64,000 nt of DNA from Prochlorococcus sp. AG-409-A19. GTDB lineage: Bacteria; Cyanobacteriota; Cyanobacteriia; PCC-6307; Cyanobiaceae. Below, in pieces: positions 1-9,734 of this stretch. The notes beneath the pieces are model-generated. The model saw only the letters and a list, made by a program, of their open reading frames with translations, was not told the DNA's origin and made no database searches. Position numbers and translations under genes: made by a program. The stretch lies in the NCBI GenBank assembly GCA_003216155.1, contig QCJH01000005.1:22607-86606 (forward strand), read 5' to 3'. Positions within the stretch are counted from its first letter, which is position 1, and the number at the start of each line of letters is the position of its first letter.

Positions 1-583
1 GATAGCTCATGCGATCTGAATCTTTGGAAAGTTGATCAACTGAGCGACCAGTATTTTTTGAGAGAATTTCGAGCATCGCTTGTTTGTTGTGGATAACTTC
101 CTTGGCTCGTATTTGTATCTCAGTAGCTTGGCCTCTAGCTCCGCTTCGAGGTTGGTGAAGGACTATTGAGGAATGAGGTAAAGCAGCTCTATGGCCTTTT
201 GTTCCCGCTGAGAGTATTACTGCAGCAGTCCCCATTGCTTGCCCTATGCAAATCGTATGGACTGGTGGTTTGACATAGCTAAGAGTGTCACAGATTGCGA
301 ATGCTTCTGTCTCAAATCCAATCGCATCACCTGTATACCAACTAGTACCAGTGGAGTTGATATAGAAGTAAATGGGCTTCTCTGAATTGTCAAATTCCAG
401 ATATAGGAGTTGAGCAATTATTAACTCTGTTACGTCCATGCCAAGTTGTCGCTTGGCATCATCATCAGAGAATAAAGGTAGTCCCAGGTAGACAATTCGC
501 TCCTTAAGAAGCAGCGATGGCAAGTCAGGAGGGGGTGTGCGCATAACGGCTGATTCGCCGTAGTAGGGAGCGGACACCGTCAT
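1..583 (-). CDS. clpR: ClpR, inactive ClpP-family subunit (3' end beyond window)
   Basis: Reading the minus strand from the ATG at 581-583 gives about 194 residues of a ClpP-family protein before the window edge cuts off the C-terminus. The segment GQAMGTA (about residues 114-120) takes the place of the nucleophile segment GQAASMG of active ClpP, so the catalytic serine is missing (Gly near 118), while the LHQP histidine segment is kept. That pattern defines cyanobacterial ClpR, which forms a mixed ring with ClpP3 in the essential ClpP3/R protease. In cyanobacteria clpR is usually next to clpP3, which would lie to the left of this window. The start follows the PIN/TRAM gene by 28 bases, suggesting co-transcription. 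Confidence 0.9.
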   Translation of the reverse strand, partial: MTVSAPYYGESAVMRTPPPDLPSLLLKERIVYLGLPLFSDDDAKRQLGMDVTELIIAQLLYLEFDNSEKPIYFYINSTGTSWYTGDAIGFETEAFAICDTLSYVKPPVHTICIGQAMGTAAVILSAGTKGHRAALPHSSIVLHQPRSGARGQATEIQIRAKEVIHNKQAMLEILSKNTGRSVDQLSKDSDRMSY

Positions 584-611
584 AAGAAATGGGATTAGGC
601 GAATTTGGAGC

Positions 612-1733
612 CTAGCTAGAGCTAGGGGTACTTCGCTCGTTAGTTTTATTTGATTTCTGAGAAGGATGATTTTTGTCCTCTCGACCAAAGATCATCCTTC
701 CAGTGGGAGTTTGTAATGCTCCTGTTACAACAACTTGCAAGCGTCCTCCAATTGATTTCTTGGCCCCTTCTACAACGACCATAGTGCCGTCATCTAGATA
801 ACCGACGCCTTGGCTTTCTTCTTTGCCTTCTCTAACTATTTTTAGATTAAGTTTTTGGCCAGGCTGAACATCTGGACGAAGTGCTAAAACTAATTCACTT
901 AGGTTTAAGATTTTCAGCTCTTTAAGTTTACCAACTTGAGCAAGGTTGAAATCTGCAGTAACAAGAATACCACCTGTGTCAGAAGTTAATTTTAACAGTT
1001 TATCATCTACACCTTTTCCTTCATATTTTGTGCTATTTATTACTAGCCTTCGCCCATATTTTTCTCTTAATTCAGTTAGAAGCTTAAGTCCTCGACGGCC
1101 TTTACCACGTTTTTCATTATTGCTTGAGTCTGCTAGTTGCTGTAATTCGTCAATGACAGATTGGGCTACGATGATTTGTCCTTCTAGTAGACCGCAATCT
1201 AGTAATCCTTCAATTCTCCCGTCAATAATTACACTTGTGTCAAGTATCTTGGCACTGGCTGGGGTTAATATTCCTTCTGAAATCAAAAGCGCCTCTGTGC
1301 TGTTTGGATTGAAAAGGCGCAGAAGAGTTCTGCCATGAACTTCTGCAAGGTTGTATCCAATCACTCCAAAGAAAACATTACTTAGGACTGCGGCAAGAGG
1401 TTTTACAAAAATTACTTTTAAAGGAATTGGCAAAAGAAGTATTGGCGCTAGTAGGAGATTTGCTACTAATAATCCAAGAATTAAACCTACTGATCGACTT
1501 ATTAGTAAGTCAGTAGGCATAGTCTGAATTTGCAGCATCAATCTTCGTCGTAGACCCTGGAAGATGAAGCCTGTCAATAAGCCGAAGAATGCTCCGAAAC
1601 TAGCGAGAACAAGTCTCAGGCCGGCGATGTTAGTTGTTTGATTGAGAGCACTTTCTGGTAAAAGGTCGACACCAAACCAACCAATCGCAGCTCCTGAAAC
1701 AAGAAAAAGTAACAATATGAGCGGATCCACCAT
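612..1733 (-). CDS. PIN/TRAM-domain membrane-anchored putative RNase (YacL-like)
   Basis: The 373-residue protein has hydrophobic segments in the first 130 residues (about 1-25, 40-60, 80-105, 110-130), then a PIN nuclease domain and a TRAM domain. PIN acidic residues are visible in DTSVIIDGR, VIDELQQ, VDDKLL and TADFN. The TRAM part begins near PGQKLNLK and includes QGVGYLDDGTMVVVEGA. This is the architecture of the YacL/PilT-N-like family common in Gram-positives and cyanobacteria; a membrane-bound RNA-cleaving role is inferred from the domains, and the substrate is not known. It lies directly upstream of clpR and divergent from hemW. Confidence 0.85.
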   Translation of the reverse strand: MVDPLILLLFLVSGAAIGWFGVDLLPESALNQTTNIAGLRLVLASFGAFFGLLTGFIFQGLRRRLMLQIQTMPTDLLISRSVGLILGLLVANLLLAPILLLPIPLKVIFVKPLAAVLSNVFFGVIGYNLAEVHGRTLLRLFNPNSTEALLISEGILTPASAKILDTSVIIDGRIEGLLDCGLLEGQIIVAQSVIDELQQLADSSNNEKRGKGRRGLKLLTELREKYGRRLVINSTKYEGKGVDDKLLKLTSDTGGILVTADFNLAQVGKLKELKILNLSELVLALRPDVQPGQKLNLKIVREGKEESQGVGYLDDGTMVVVEGAKKSIGGRLQVVVTGALQTPTGRMIFGREDKNHPSQKSNKTNERSTPSSS

Positions 1734-1830
1734 TGGCTCAGGTTGTTTCTCTGCTCTTCATGTTTAGGAAGCATGCACTATTTTTCTGAAATTGGCCCGG
1801 GCAGATCTCCACACCTAGTTCTGCTGAATC

Positions 1831-3096
1831 ATGATTTCTCTTCATGGCCTTGCGCCTCCAAGGAGTGTTTATTTACATATCCCTTTTTGTTATAGACGTT
1901 GTTTTTATTGCGACTTTGCTGTCGTGCCTTTAGGAGATAAAGCGGATGGAGCAACTGGTTCTGGTAGTGAATCTGTTAAATCCTATCTAAAGCTTCTTCA
2001 TCGTGAGATAAGTCTTTCTGATCCAGTCGCGCCACTCTCCACTATTTATATCGGCGGTGGTACCCCTTCAATACTAAGTCCTTGCCAGATTAGTGAGCTG
2101 TTGAAGCATTTGGATGATTCTTTTGGAATTCAATCAGGGGCTGAACTGACTATGGAGATGGATCCAGCCAGTTTTGATGAAGATTACCTTGCGGCTGTTT
2201 TGGATATTGGCATTAACCGCGTGAGTCTTGGAGGTCAAAGTTTTGACGATGAAGTTCTTGCTCAATTAGGAAGAAATCATTCTCAAAGGAATCTTCTTGA
2301 AGCTTGTGATTGGCTTCATAGTGCCCAAAAAGATGGAAGCCTATGTAGTTGGAGCTTGGACATAATCCAGAATTTGCCAGGACAGGAATTAATTACATGG
2401 AAGCATCAACTGGATCAGTCGATATCAACAATGGCTCCTCACCTTTCTATTTATGACTTATCAATCGAGCCTGGAACTGTTTTTGCATGGCGCCAGAAGC
2501 GAGGAGAGCTTTCTTTGCCTGACGAAGGTTTATCTGTAGAAATAATGAACTTGACTAATGAAGTGCTTAAGACAGCTGGATTCTCTCGCTATGAGATTTC
2601 AAACTATGCATTTCCAGGTCATGCTTCAAGACATAATCGGGTTTATTGGAGTGGTTCTGGTTGGTGGGGATTTGGACAGGGAGCAACAAGTGCACCTTGG
2701 GGGCAAAGATTGGCTCGACCACGCACAAGAGATGGTTATAAGCGATGGATAGAGATCCAGGAAGAGGAAGGATTGGATCATTCATTACTAGCAGCAGAGG
2801 CTTTGCCAATGCAGCTTGATGACAAATTACTTGTGGGTTTGCGATGTCGTGAGGGAATTGATTTTGAAGCTTTAGCCAGGGGATATGGTTGGGATGATGA
2901 AAAGTGCCAAAAATATTTATCAGCTTTGGAATTACGTTGGAGACAATCAATACAGAAAGGTTGGTTAAAGAGAGTGGGAAGACGTTATCGATTAACTGAC
3001 CCTGAAGGAATTTCAATTAGTAATCAGGTTTTGGTTGAGGTTCTTCTCTGGTGGGATTCGTTGCCAAATGATGCTGTTTCTTTAGCCAACTCTTAA
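1831..3096 (+). CDS. hemW: HemW-like radical SAM protein (heme chaperone / HemN-like)
   Basis: The 421-residue protein starts with a radical SAM core. The cluster ligands are C20, C24 and C27 in [10 protein letters not shown], and the SAM-binding motif is GGGTPS. A HemN C-terminal domain occupies roughly residues 320-410. The residue two after the third cysteine is Phe, as in HemW, not Cys as in true coproporphyrinogen dehydrogenase HemN; HemW is known as a heme-binding chaperone. Older annotation often calls it oxygen-independent coproporphyrinogen III oxidase. The last 80 bases overlap the convergent panB gene. Confidence 0.87.
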   Translation: MISLHGLAPPRSVYLHIPFCYRRCFYCDFAVVPLGDKADGATGSGSESVKSYLKLLHREISLSDPVAPLSTIYIGGGTPSILSPCQISELLKHLDDSFGIQSGAELTMEMDPASFDEDYLAAVLDIGINRVSLGGQSFDDEVLAQLGRNHSQRNLLEACDWLHSAQKDGSLCSWSLDIIQNLPGQELITWKHQLDQSISTMAPHLSIYDLSIEPGTVFAWRQKRGELSLPDEGLSVEIMNLTNEVLKTAGFSRYEISNYAFPGHASRHNRVYWSGSGWWGFGQGATSAPWGQRLARPRTRDGYKRWIEIQEEEGLDHSLLAAEALPMQLDDKLLVGLRCREGIDFEALARGYGWDDEKCQKYLSALELRWRQSIQKGWLKRVGRRYRLTDPEGISISNQVLVEVLLWWDSLPNDAVSLANS

Positions 3097-3835
3097 GTGC
3101 ATCTATGCAAATCTCTCGGCCATTTATTAATGCGGCACTGAAAGGAGGTTGTTTTGTTGTTAGTCCAAGTAGGTCAGCTGTAACTCTCACCTGCCCATCA
3201 CACTTTTCTCCTGCTCCTATTCCTATTAATGGAATTTGCAATTCATTCTTTAGGCGACTGGCAATGCAACTTGGTATGTGTTCAACTACCAAAGCAAAAC
3301 AGCCCACTTTCTCTAGTTCTAGAGCTTGCTTTATTAATTTTTCTTGGCTGTTCGAATCTTCGGCTTGACGTTGATATCCCAGTCTATGAACTGATTGTGG
3401 TGTAAGGCCTAGATGTCCCATTACTGGAATACCCATCCTTATGAGCCTATTTATTACAGAGATAACTTCAGGCTCTGCACCTTCAAGCTTGACAGCTGAT
3501 GCACATGATTTTTTGAGGAGTGTCCCTGCTGCTGCTACAGCGTTGTCTTCTCCACATTGATAACTAAGAAATGGAAGATCACATACCACTAGTGGCTGCT
3601 CTTTCAGAGGACTGGTAAAACCTCTCCCCACTGCTTGGGTGTGATGCAGCATCTGATTGAGCGTGACTGGCAATGTTGTCGCATGACCAAGCGCAATCAT
3701 CGAGAGAGAATCACCCACGAGAACAACATCTGCGCCTGCGGCCTCAACTATTGAGGCTGTAATGCTGTCCCAAGCAGTGAGGATTGTTATTAGTCTTCCG
3801 GTTTGTTTAAACCGAATCAATTCAGCAGGGCGCAT
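3017..3835 (-). CDS. panB: 3-methyl-2-oxobutanoate hydroxymethyltransferase PanB
   Basis: PanB makes ketopantoate from 2-oxoisovalerate and methylene-tetrahydrofolate, the first committed step of pantothenate/CoA synthesis. The 272-residue protein shows the family's metal-binding and substrate segments: [10 protein letters not shown] near residue 36, KLEGAE near 117, [10 protein letters not shown] near 141, VEHIP and IGIGAG. The last 25 or so residues are basic, proline-rich and longer than in many homologues; they are encoded antisense to the 3' end of hemW, so the overlap probably arose by stop-codon loss in panB. Confidence 0.95.
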   Translation of the reverse strand: MRPAELIRFKQTGRLITILTAWDSITASIVEAAGADVVLVGDSLSMIALGHATTLPVTLNQMLHHTQAVGRGFTSPLKEQPLVVCDLPFLSYQCGEDNAVAAAGTLLKKSCASAVKLEGAEPEVISVINRLIRMGIPVMGHLGLTPQSVHRLGYQRQAEDSNSQEKLIKQALELEKVGCFALVVEHIPSCIASRLKNELQIPLIGIGAGEKCDGQVRVTADLLGLTTKQPPFSAALINGREICIDALKSWLKKQHHLATNPTREEPQPKPDY

Positions 3836-3879
3836 AAGCTCCCCCTGGCAAAAATATGGTCATTGTTAGAATTTATATG

Positions 3880-3974
3880 ACTCGGACCCATGCGGCCTCG
3901 ACGCCCAAACCTGGTCAGGACCGGAAGGTAGCAGCCAAAAGGGATGCTTGCGGCAGGCGTGGATTCCGGGTCAC
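3880..3974 (+). ncRNA. ffs: Signal recognition particle RNA (bacterial 4.5S type)
   Basis: The stretch contains the universal SRP RNA apical loop core GGTCAGGACCGGAAGGTAGC followed by AGCC, near 3913-3936. The flanks can pair: CTCGGACCCATGC at the 5' side with GGATTCCGGGTCA at the 3' side, giving the expected long hairpin of about 95 nt. The RNA binds Ffh, encoded at 32 kb here, to target membrane proteins co-translationally. It is transcribed on the plus strand between minus-strand panB and ftsZ. The exact ends are approximate. Confidence 0.95.
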
Positions 3975-3987
3975 CCAACTTTTAGAT

Positions 3988-5175
3988 CTACTTGCTTGAA
4001 TCTTTGCGGAGTTGTCTTAACCGCAAGAATTCCGGGATGTTTGCCCCAGCTTCTTTAGGTTGATTTTGGTTGTAAACCGATTGAGATGCCATCCGATTTC
4101 TCGGTCTCTCACTTCTATATGGTTGATTCCCAGCAAAACCTGTGGCGATTACGGTGACTTGAATTTCACCTTCTAACTTCTCGTCTACTACTGCACCGAC
4201 AATTATGTTTGCTTCAGGGTCGACTACGTCATAAATCACTTCAGAGGCTGAGGTCATATCTTCTAGGGTCATGTCTCTGCCACCAGTGATATTCATTACA
4301 CATCCTTTTGCTCCATCTATTCGAGCTGCTTCCAGCAATGGGCTGTTGATTGCAGCTTGAGCGGCTTCCACAGCCCTTGCTCTACCTGAACCAACTCCAA
4401 TGCCTAATAGAGCTGTTCCTGCTTCAGTCATTACTGAGCGAACATCAGCGAAGTCAACATTTACTAGGCCAGGCAAGGTGATGATGTCACTTATTCCTTT
4501 AACACCCATTCGAAGAACATCATCAGCACTTCGAAATGCTTCTTGAAGAGGGGCTCCGGCTATGACGTCTTTGAGTCGATCGTTAGGTATCACAATTAAT
4601 GTATCTACGTTTTCTGCTAGGCGGGCAATTCCTTCATCAGCTTGGCGCATTCGACGTCGCCCTTCGAATCCGAAAGGTTTAGTGACAATTCCAACTGTTA
4701 AAGCACCAGATTCTTTTGCTACTTCTGCAACAACTGGTGCAGCGCCTGTTCCTGTACCTCCGCCCATTCCAGCAGCAATAAAGACTAAATCTGCGCCTTC
4801 CAATGCTTGCTGGAGATCTGATCTAGATTCTTCTGCGGCTTTCTCTCCAATGCTTGGATTCCCTCCTGCTCCTAAGCCCCTAGTGAGAGTTTGACCTAAT
4901 TGAACTCTGTTTTGAGCGGATGATTGAAGCAGAGCTTGTGCATCTGTATTCAATACTCGATAAGCCACTCCTTCAAGGTCACTAACAATCATTCGGTTAA
5001 CGGCATTACTGCCGCCTCCTCCAACGCCAATAACCTCAATCCTTGCGGATTGACTGGGTTGGATCCCAATAGAATCCATTGCACCTGATCTCTTTGAAGC
5101 CAAGTTTGACCTGTTTCCGGGCCCATCGGATCTATTTGAGGTCAAATTTGACCTGTTTCCTGGAACCATCACCAT
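3988..5175 (-). CDS. ftsZ: Cell division GTPase FtsZ
   Basis: FtsZ is the tubulin-like GTPase that forms the division ring. The 395-residue protein carries [11 protein letters not shown] (nucleotide-binding loop), the tubulin signature GGGTGTG, the synergy-loop segment DFADVRSVM and a C-terminal peptide [10 protein letters not shown] typical of cyanobacteria. The first 32 residues are an unusual Asn/Arg/Ser-rich extension made of two near-identical 14-residue units. A second in-frame ATG (at 5079, [10 protein letters not shown]) would remove it, so the start is uncertain. It follows ftsQ on the same strand after a 163-base gap that may carry its own promoter. Confidence 0.97.
   Translation of the reverse strand: MVMVPGNRSNLTSNRSDGPGNRSNLASKRSGAMDSIGIQPSQSARIEVIGVGGGGSNAVNRMIVSDLEGVAYRVLNTDAQALLQSSAQNRVQLGQTLTRGLGAGGNPSIGEKAAEESRSDLQQALEGADLVFIAAGMGGGTGTGAAPVVAEVAKESGALTVGIVTKPFGFEGRRRMRQADEGIARLAENVDTLIVIPNDRLKDVIAGAPLQEAFRSADDVLRMGVKGISDIITLPGLVNVDFADVRSVMTEAGTALLGIGVGSGRARAVEAAQAAINSPLLEAARIDGAKGCVMNITGGRDMTLEDMTSASEVIYDVVDPEANIIVGAVVDEKLEGEIQVTVIATGFAGNQPYRSERPRNRMASQSVYNQNQPKEAGANIPEFLRLRQLRKDSSK
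5080..5163 (-). repeat. 42-bp tandem duplication inside the ftsZ 5' end
   Basis: Two adjacent 42-base units encode [14 protein letters not shown] and [14 protein letters not shown] (residues 5-18 and 19-32 of the long FtsZ reading). On the plus strand each contains TTTGACCTGTTTCC. The units keep the reading frame and differ mostly by substitutions, so the duplication is not brand new. Confidence 0.85.
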
Positions 5176-5338
5176 TGTCAGGGCCTAACCAATAAGGTTT
5201 GGATGCATTATGTCCTTACCAGAGCCGTCTGTTGATACTTTCAAGAAAGTTTCTGTTCTTAATCGGTTTTTTATCAACTTTAGTTAATCAACTCCTTGGG
5301 TACCCAATACCAGCTCATCCCTTTATAGGCTTTGACTT

Positions 5339-6154
5339 TTAGCTTTTTGGATCAGGCAATTGAACTTCAGGTTTTGAGGGGTCTCGAATGTCAATTGTAT
5401 TTTCGTATTTATTTCTAAATGTCTTTGGCAAGGTCTTGCTGAGATGGGGAATGATTTTCAATTGCTTTTCCAGGAAGCTCCTATTTGATCCCAGGTGAAT
5501 CACTCCAAGTTCTTGTGTTTTGAGGGTTAATGCTCCAGTTGGGCTCAAAATAATTTTTTCTAAAGGACTTCCAAGGTTATTTCTATTATCTAAAATAGTT
5601 GAAACTCTATCTTTTTGACTCTCTATCCAGCCTTCTACATGTAATTCTATAGATGTTGGTTTAAGTTGATTAGCCATGCTTAATGGCATCCACTCTCCAT
5701 CTTTGTCAAGCATTCCTTCTTCTTTTCTGTTCGAATATTTCCGAAATGCATATGCAATTGGTTGCCTTTCGAGAAGATTGATCTCAAGCCTTGGAGGAAC
5801 AAGGGTCCTACGGATAGTAACTTTACTGATAGGTAGGTTCTCAAGTAGCTTTTTTTCTAGACTTCTTGGATTTATTGATAAAAGTGGCTTAGGCAAGAAG
5901 AACTCAGAAGCTTTGATAATTGACTCAGGATCTATCTTTTTGCTGCCATGTATTTTTATGTCCTCTTTACTTATTAGTGCCCACCCATTGTTGATGAATA
6001 TCCAGCCAAGAAGACCTGTCAAAGTTGTAAAAAAAAATGTTCGCCATAGATGTAACACTTGTTCATTACGTTTTTGACGCTTTATCTTTTTTCGCCTTTT
6101 TTCTCTTGAGGATTGGACTCGAGATTCAGGCTTCTTAGAAAATGATGATTTCAA
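5339..6154 (-). CDS. ftsQ: FtsQ/DivIB-like cell division protein with POTRA domain
   Basis: The 271-residue protein has a very basic cytoplasmic N-terminus (residues 1-32, many Lys/Arg), one membrane span at about 36-60, and a POTRA-like domain beginning at ISKEDIKIHGSKKIDPESII. That order is the FtsQ layout. FtsQ links cytoplasmic and periplasmic divisome parts. It lies between ddl and ftsZ on the same strand, a remnant of the dcw cluster, and its ATG overlaps the stop of the upstream small membrane gene by four bases, indicating translational coupling. Confidence 0.88.
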   Translation of the reverse strand: MKSSFSKKPESRVQSSREKRRKKIKRQKRNEQVLHLWRTFFFTTLTGLLGWIFINNGWALISKEDIKIHGSKKIDPESIIKASEFFLPKPLLSINPRSLEKKLLENLPISKVTIRRTLVPPRLEINLLERQPIAYAFRKYSNRKEEGMLDKDGEWMPLSMANQLKPTSIELHVEGWIESQKDRVSTILDNRNNLGSPLEKIILSPTGALTLKTQELGVIHLGSNRSFLEKQLKIIPHLSKTLPKTFRNKYENTIDIRDPSKPEVQLPDPKS

Positions 6155-6561
6155 AGTTCGCAGCGAGCTCTGGACATCAGTTCATCCATCCATCTACGAG
6201 CACGATCAGCATCGGAAAAGGGGACATCAATCTCTTTGCCATTGCCAACAAGTCTCAGTCGACATCGACCTTGAGACTCTTGAGTAAGAGGGGCATCACC
6301 AGATGTCAGGGCCATTAGCTCTACAAGTTCCAATTTCTTGATCTCAAAAGTTGATTGCTGTTCAAATTTGCCTGCCTCAAAAGTGCTCCAACTTAGGAAA
6401 CCTTCTTTAAGACGAGCAGCTCCAGAGTCATCTAACTTAGAAAGTTCAGCTCCATCAGCCCATATCCGAAAAAGGTTTTGGCGTCGCCTTTCAAGCCACC
6501 CAAGAGCAGTTAGGAGGACAAATGCGATTAATAGAGGGAACCAGAGGAGGCCGTGAATCAT
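6151..6561 (-). CDS. Conserved small membrane protein between ddl and ftsQ
   Basis: This 136-residue protein has one N-terminal membrane helix (about residues 3-21), a short basic stretch ERRRQ, and a soluble remainder of about 110 residues with no motif I recognise. Its position between ddl and ftsQ, with a 4-base overlap into ftsQ, suggests expression with cell-envelope genes. A role in division or wall synthesis is inference from position only. Confidence 0.8.
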   Translation of the reverse strand: MIHGLLWFPLLIAFVLLTALGWLERRRQNLFRIWADGAELSKLDDSGAARLKEGFLSWSTFEAGKFEQQSTFEIKKLELVELMALTSGDAPLTQESQGRCRLRLVGNGKEIDVPFSDADRARRWMDELMSRARCEL

Positions 6562-6608
6562 TGTTAGGTCAAAAGAGTGAGGCTTGAAGTCGTTTAATTA
6601 GTCTTCTT

Positions 6609-7691
6609 TTATTCTCTCGCTGTGTAGACGAGTTTGCTCACTAGCTCATCGACAGTTACACCAGATGCTTCCCAAAGCATTGGGTACATGCTTTTAGAGG
6701 TGAAACCAGGCATGGTATTTATTTCATTAATCCAGACCTTTTCAAGATAGGGTTCATAGAAAAAGTCCACTCTGGCCAGTGATGTGATTGCAAGGGCATT
6801 ACAAGCTTGAATTGCTTGTAATTGTATTTTTTGAGTTATTTCTTTAGTCAAAGGGGCCGGAATTATAGGGTGACTCATTCCTTCACTGTATTTGGTTTCG
6901 TAGTCATACCATTCATTATTAAAGCGAATTTCTCCTATTACTGAAGCTTTTAATTCATCATTTTCAAGTACAGCACATTCAAGCTCCCTTGCATTTACTC
7001 CTTGTTCAATGATGATCCTCTGATCATATTCTGATGCTTTGTTAAGGCCTTTTATTAATTCTTCTCGATTATTGGCTTTTGTAATTCCTACTGATGAGCC
7101 TAAATTGGCAGGCTTTATGAAGTGAGGATAACAAAGTTCTTCTTCTATTTGCTTGATTTTTTTATTAAGAGCATACGGGTTGTTTAATAGGCTTGCATTG
7201 AAGGCAGAATATGGAACTTGGGAAAAACCTGCAGCGCCGAGTGCTGCTTTCATTGCAAGCTTGTCCATGCCAATTGCTGAACCAAGAACTCCTGAACCAA
7301 CAAAAGGTCTCCGCATAAGTCTAAATAGACCTTGAACGCAACCATCTTCTCCATTTGGACCGTGAAGTACTGGGAACCAAACTTGTATTTCTTTACTACC
7401 TTTCGGGAAATCTAATAAACCAGCTTGTGGAAGAGGTTCAGTAAGTCTTTCATATTTAAGTCGCAGTTTTGTTCTTAGCACTTCTTGGGCAACTTCTTTG
7501 GCCCACCAGCGCCCTTCTAAGTCAATGTAAAAGGGAATTACTTCGAATCGAGTTCCATTAGTCTGGCTTTGCAAAGCTTTAATAACTGTTCTGGCCGAAA
7601 GAATTGAAACGTCATGTTCTCCTGATGCTCCACCGAAAACAACTCCTACTTTTATTCGAGGGGAGGGCATGAAGATAGACCTGGCAAGCAA
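6609..7691 (-). CDS. ddl: D-alanine--D-alanine ligase
   Basis: Ddl joins two D-alanines with ATP for the peptidoglycan stem peptide. The 360-residue ATP-grasp protein shows GGASGEHDVSILSA near the N-terminus, HGPNGEDGCVQGLFRL (substrate loop), FIKPANLGSSVGI (ATP-grasp lysine and loop), and the metal-binding end segment WINEINTMPGFT. It heads the block ddl, small membrane gene, ftsQ, ftsZ. A downstream ATG (MPSPRIKVGV, residue 8) is a possible start. Confidence 0.95.
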   Translation of the reverse strand: MLARSIFMPSPRIKVGVVFGGASGEHDVSILSARTVIKALQSQTNGTRFEVIPFYIDLEGRWWAKEVAQEVLRTKLRLKYERLTEPLPQAGLLDFPKGSKEIQVWFPVLHGPNGEDGCVQGLFRLMRRPFVGSGVLGSAIGMDKLAMKAALGAAGFSQVPYSAFNASLLNNPYALNKKIKQIEEELCYPHFIKPANLGSSVGITKANNREELIKGLNKASEYDQRIIIEQGVNARELECAVLENDELKASVIGEIRFNNEWYDYETKYSEGMSHPIIPAPLTKEITQKIQLQAIQACNALAITSLARVDFFYEPYLEKVWINEINTMPGFTSKSMYPMLWEASGVTVDELVSKLVYTARE

Positions 7692-7729
7692 TAATTAACT
7701 ACTTGAGCCATTAAGGATAGTAGTTGTTT

Positions 7730-9130
7730 TTACCTTTTAGGAGTTCCTGTAAGGGAAAATGCTCTTGCGTTATCAATAGTTACCTGAATAACATCTCCGA
7801 CTTTGTTCATATATCCTGTTTCCCCGATTTCATCAAAGAAAGTAAGTCTGTTAGAACGTGTCCTCCCCATAAGTTGTTTTGGATTTTTGGGATTCCTACC
7901 TTCTACAAGAATCTCTTCGGATCTACCTAGGTAGCGTAAATTTCTTTTAAGAGCTGTTTTTTCAACTACAGAATTTATTTGTCTTAATCGATTTACCTTT
8001 ATCTTCTCAGAGAGTTGATTTGACCAACTTGCAGCTGGTGTATTTGGTCTAGGTGAATAAGCTGCAGTATTAACTTGGTCGAAACCAATGTCTTCAATTA
8101 AATCAAGAGTCTTTTGATATTGATTATCAGTTTCTCCAGGGAATGCCACTATTACATCAGTACTTATGGAGGCATCAGGCATTAATTCTCTAATACGAGC
8201 AATGATGCGTCTATATCGCTCAACTGTATATCCTCTGGCCATGTCTTTTAGTAGATCATTGTCGCCACTTTGGACAGGTATATGAAAGTGCTCGCATACT
8301 TTAGGGAGATGAGCACAAGCTTGGATCAGACGTTCTGTGAAGTAACGAGGGTGACTTGTCGCGAAGCGAATTCGATCAATTCCTTTGATGTCATGTATGT
8401 AATGAAGAAGATCAGTGAGGGTGTGTTTATTTCTGCCTTCAGTAGTTGTCCCAGGTAGATCTCTTCCATATGCATCAATGTTTTGGCCAAGCAAAGTAAT
8501 TTCTCGATAGCCCTTTAAAGCAAGTCCTTCAATTTCATTGAAAATTGCTTTTGGTGTCCTGGATTGTTCAATGCCTCTTACAGAAGGAACTACGCAGTAG
8601 GTACATCTTTCATTACAGCCATAGATGACATTGACCCATGCGCAAATGGGACTGTCTCTACGAGCAGTTGTAAGGTCTTCAAAAATATGGTGTTCATCAG
8701 TAGCAACTATTTGTTGGCCGTTTTCTACTTGGTTTAGGAGGGTTTCTAGCCTATTTGCATGTTGTGGACCCATTACAAGGTCAAGTTCAGGAACCCTTCT
8801 AAGTAGAGCCGCACCTTCTTGTTGTGCTACACATCCGGCGACTACTAGTTTTAAATGAGGGAGAGTGCGTTTCCTTTGTACCTGGCGGCCTAGATAGCTG
8901 TAGACCTTTTGCTCAGCGTTATCCCTGATAGTGCAAGTGTTGAAAAGGACTAGATCAGCCTCAAGCTCTCCAACAGCTTCTTTATAGCCCATGCTTTCAA
9001 GGATTCCTGCCATTCGTTCGGAATCCGCTTTGTTCATTTGACAGCCAAAGGTTGTTATCCAGTAACTTCCTGGCTTTTGAATGGTTTTTGCAAGATCGGA
9101 TTCTTGCGAATGGGTTGTTTTGATGACCAA
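7730..9130 (-). CDS. miaB: tRNA-2-methylthio-N6-dimethylallyladenosine synthase MiaB
   Basis: MiaB adds the methylthio group to i6A37 of tRNAs reading UNN codons. The 466-residue protein has the N-terminal UPF0004 domain with conserved cysteines ([33 protein letters not shown]), the radical SAM motif CNERCTYC and a C-terminal TRAM domain containing EILVEGR and GRTRSNR. Length and domain order are those of MiaB. The gene precedes ddl on the same strand with a 38-base gap. Confidence 0.95.
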   Translation of the reverse strand: MVIKTTHSQESDLAKTIQKPGSYWITTFGCQMNKADSERMAGILESMGYKEAVGELEADLVLFNTCTIRDNAEQKVYSYLGRQVQRKRTLPHLKLVVAGCVAQQEGAALLRRVPELDLVMGPQHANRLETLLNQVENGQQIVATDEHHIFEDLTTARRDSPICAWVNVIYGCNERCTYCVVPSVRGIEQSRTPKAIFNEIEGLALKGYREITLLGQNIDAYGRDLPGTTTEGRNKHTLTDLLHYIHDIKGIDRIRFATSHPRYFTERLIQACAHLPKVCEHFHIPVQSGDNDLLKDMARGYTVERYRRIIARIRELMPDASISTDVIVAFPGETDNQYQKTLDLIEDIGFDQVNTAAYSPRPNTPAASWSNQLSEKIKVNRLRQINSVVEKTALKRNLRYLGRSEEILVEGRNPKNPKQLMGRTRSNRLTFFDEIGETGYMNKVGDVIQVTIDNARAFSLTGTPKR

Positions 9131-9260
9131 GTCTCAAAGTCCTTTTAAGGAGCTGTGCAGATCAAATTTCCTAGTGTCTTTTTAGTCTGTGATTGGATTT
9201 CTGATTTTAGCTAAGTCCTTTGATTAGAAGGGTTCTCATGGATTTAGATTGGTTTATGAG

Positions 9261-9334
9261 GGCGAGCGAGGGGATTCGAACCCCCGAATAGCGGCGCCAC
9301 AAGCCGCTGCCTTAACCACTTGGCGACGCCCGCC
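9261..9334 (-). tRNA. tRNA-His (anticodon GTG)
   Basis: The minus strand folds as a cloverleaf. The anticodon loop is TTGTGGC with anticodon GTG, the stem GCGGC/GCCGC, and the T-loop TTCGAAT. The acceptor GCGGGCG pairs with CGCTCGC, with an extra G at -1 opposite C73, the histidine identity element. CCA is not encoded. Confidence 0.97.
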
Positions 9335-9734
9335 GCGTCGATAAGAATTTACCAATTCATGGAGAAATCAGTTCGGAAGATTCTCTAGTGCAACTTTTTT
9401 AGGTGATTTCACGATTAGAGGTGATTGCCCTATCAGAGATCAACCGAGCTTGAGATATGGAGCTGATTTGGCGATTGCATCAAGGTTAAGGATTAATAAA
9501 TTTTTTATGATTAATAGGGTCTGAAAGTGAACTTTTGAAAGTTCTGGTACTTAATTGTACGTCATATTTACTAGACCAATGAGCAAGAAGGTCCTTTTCT
9601 TTTGGGGCTTTAATCTGAAGTTGTAAGGATTAAAGTCCTTTTTAAGCTTGATTCTTTTCGCCTTTGGAATCGAAATTCTTTTAAGAGCATCAAGTTCTTG
9701 ATGCCTAAAATAAATTTGATCAGACTAAGTTCTA
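9335..9734. other. Intergenic region, about 400 bases
   Basis: No convincing ORF is visible here. A hairpin GCATCAAG-TT-CTTGATGC lies at 9687-9704, just before the amidohydrolase GTG; no U-run follows it on either strand. The region should hold promoters for the plus-strand amidohydrolase operon and the minus-strand tRNA-His. Confidence 0.5.

Noticed and set aside
9687..9704. Perfect 8-bp hairpin upstream of the amidohydrolase as a terminator
   Set aside because: No T-run on either strand; may only be a local inverted repeat.
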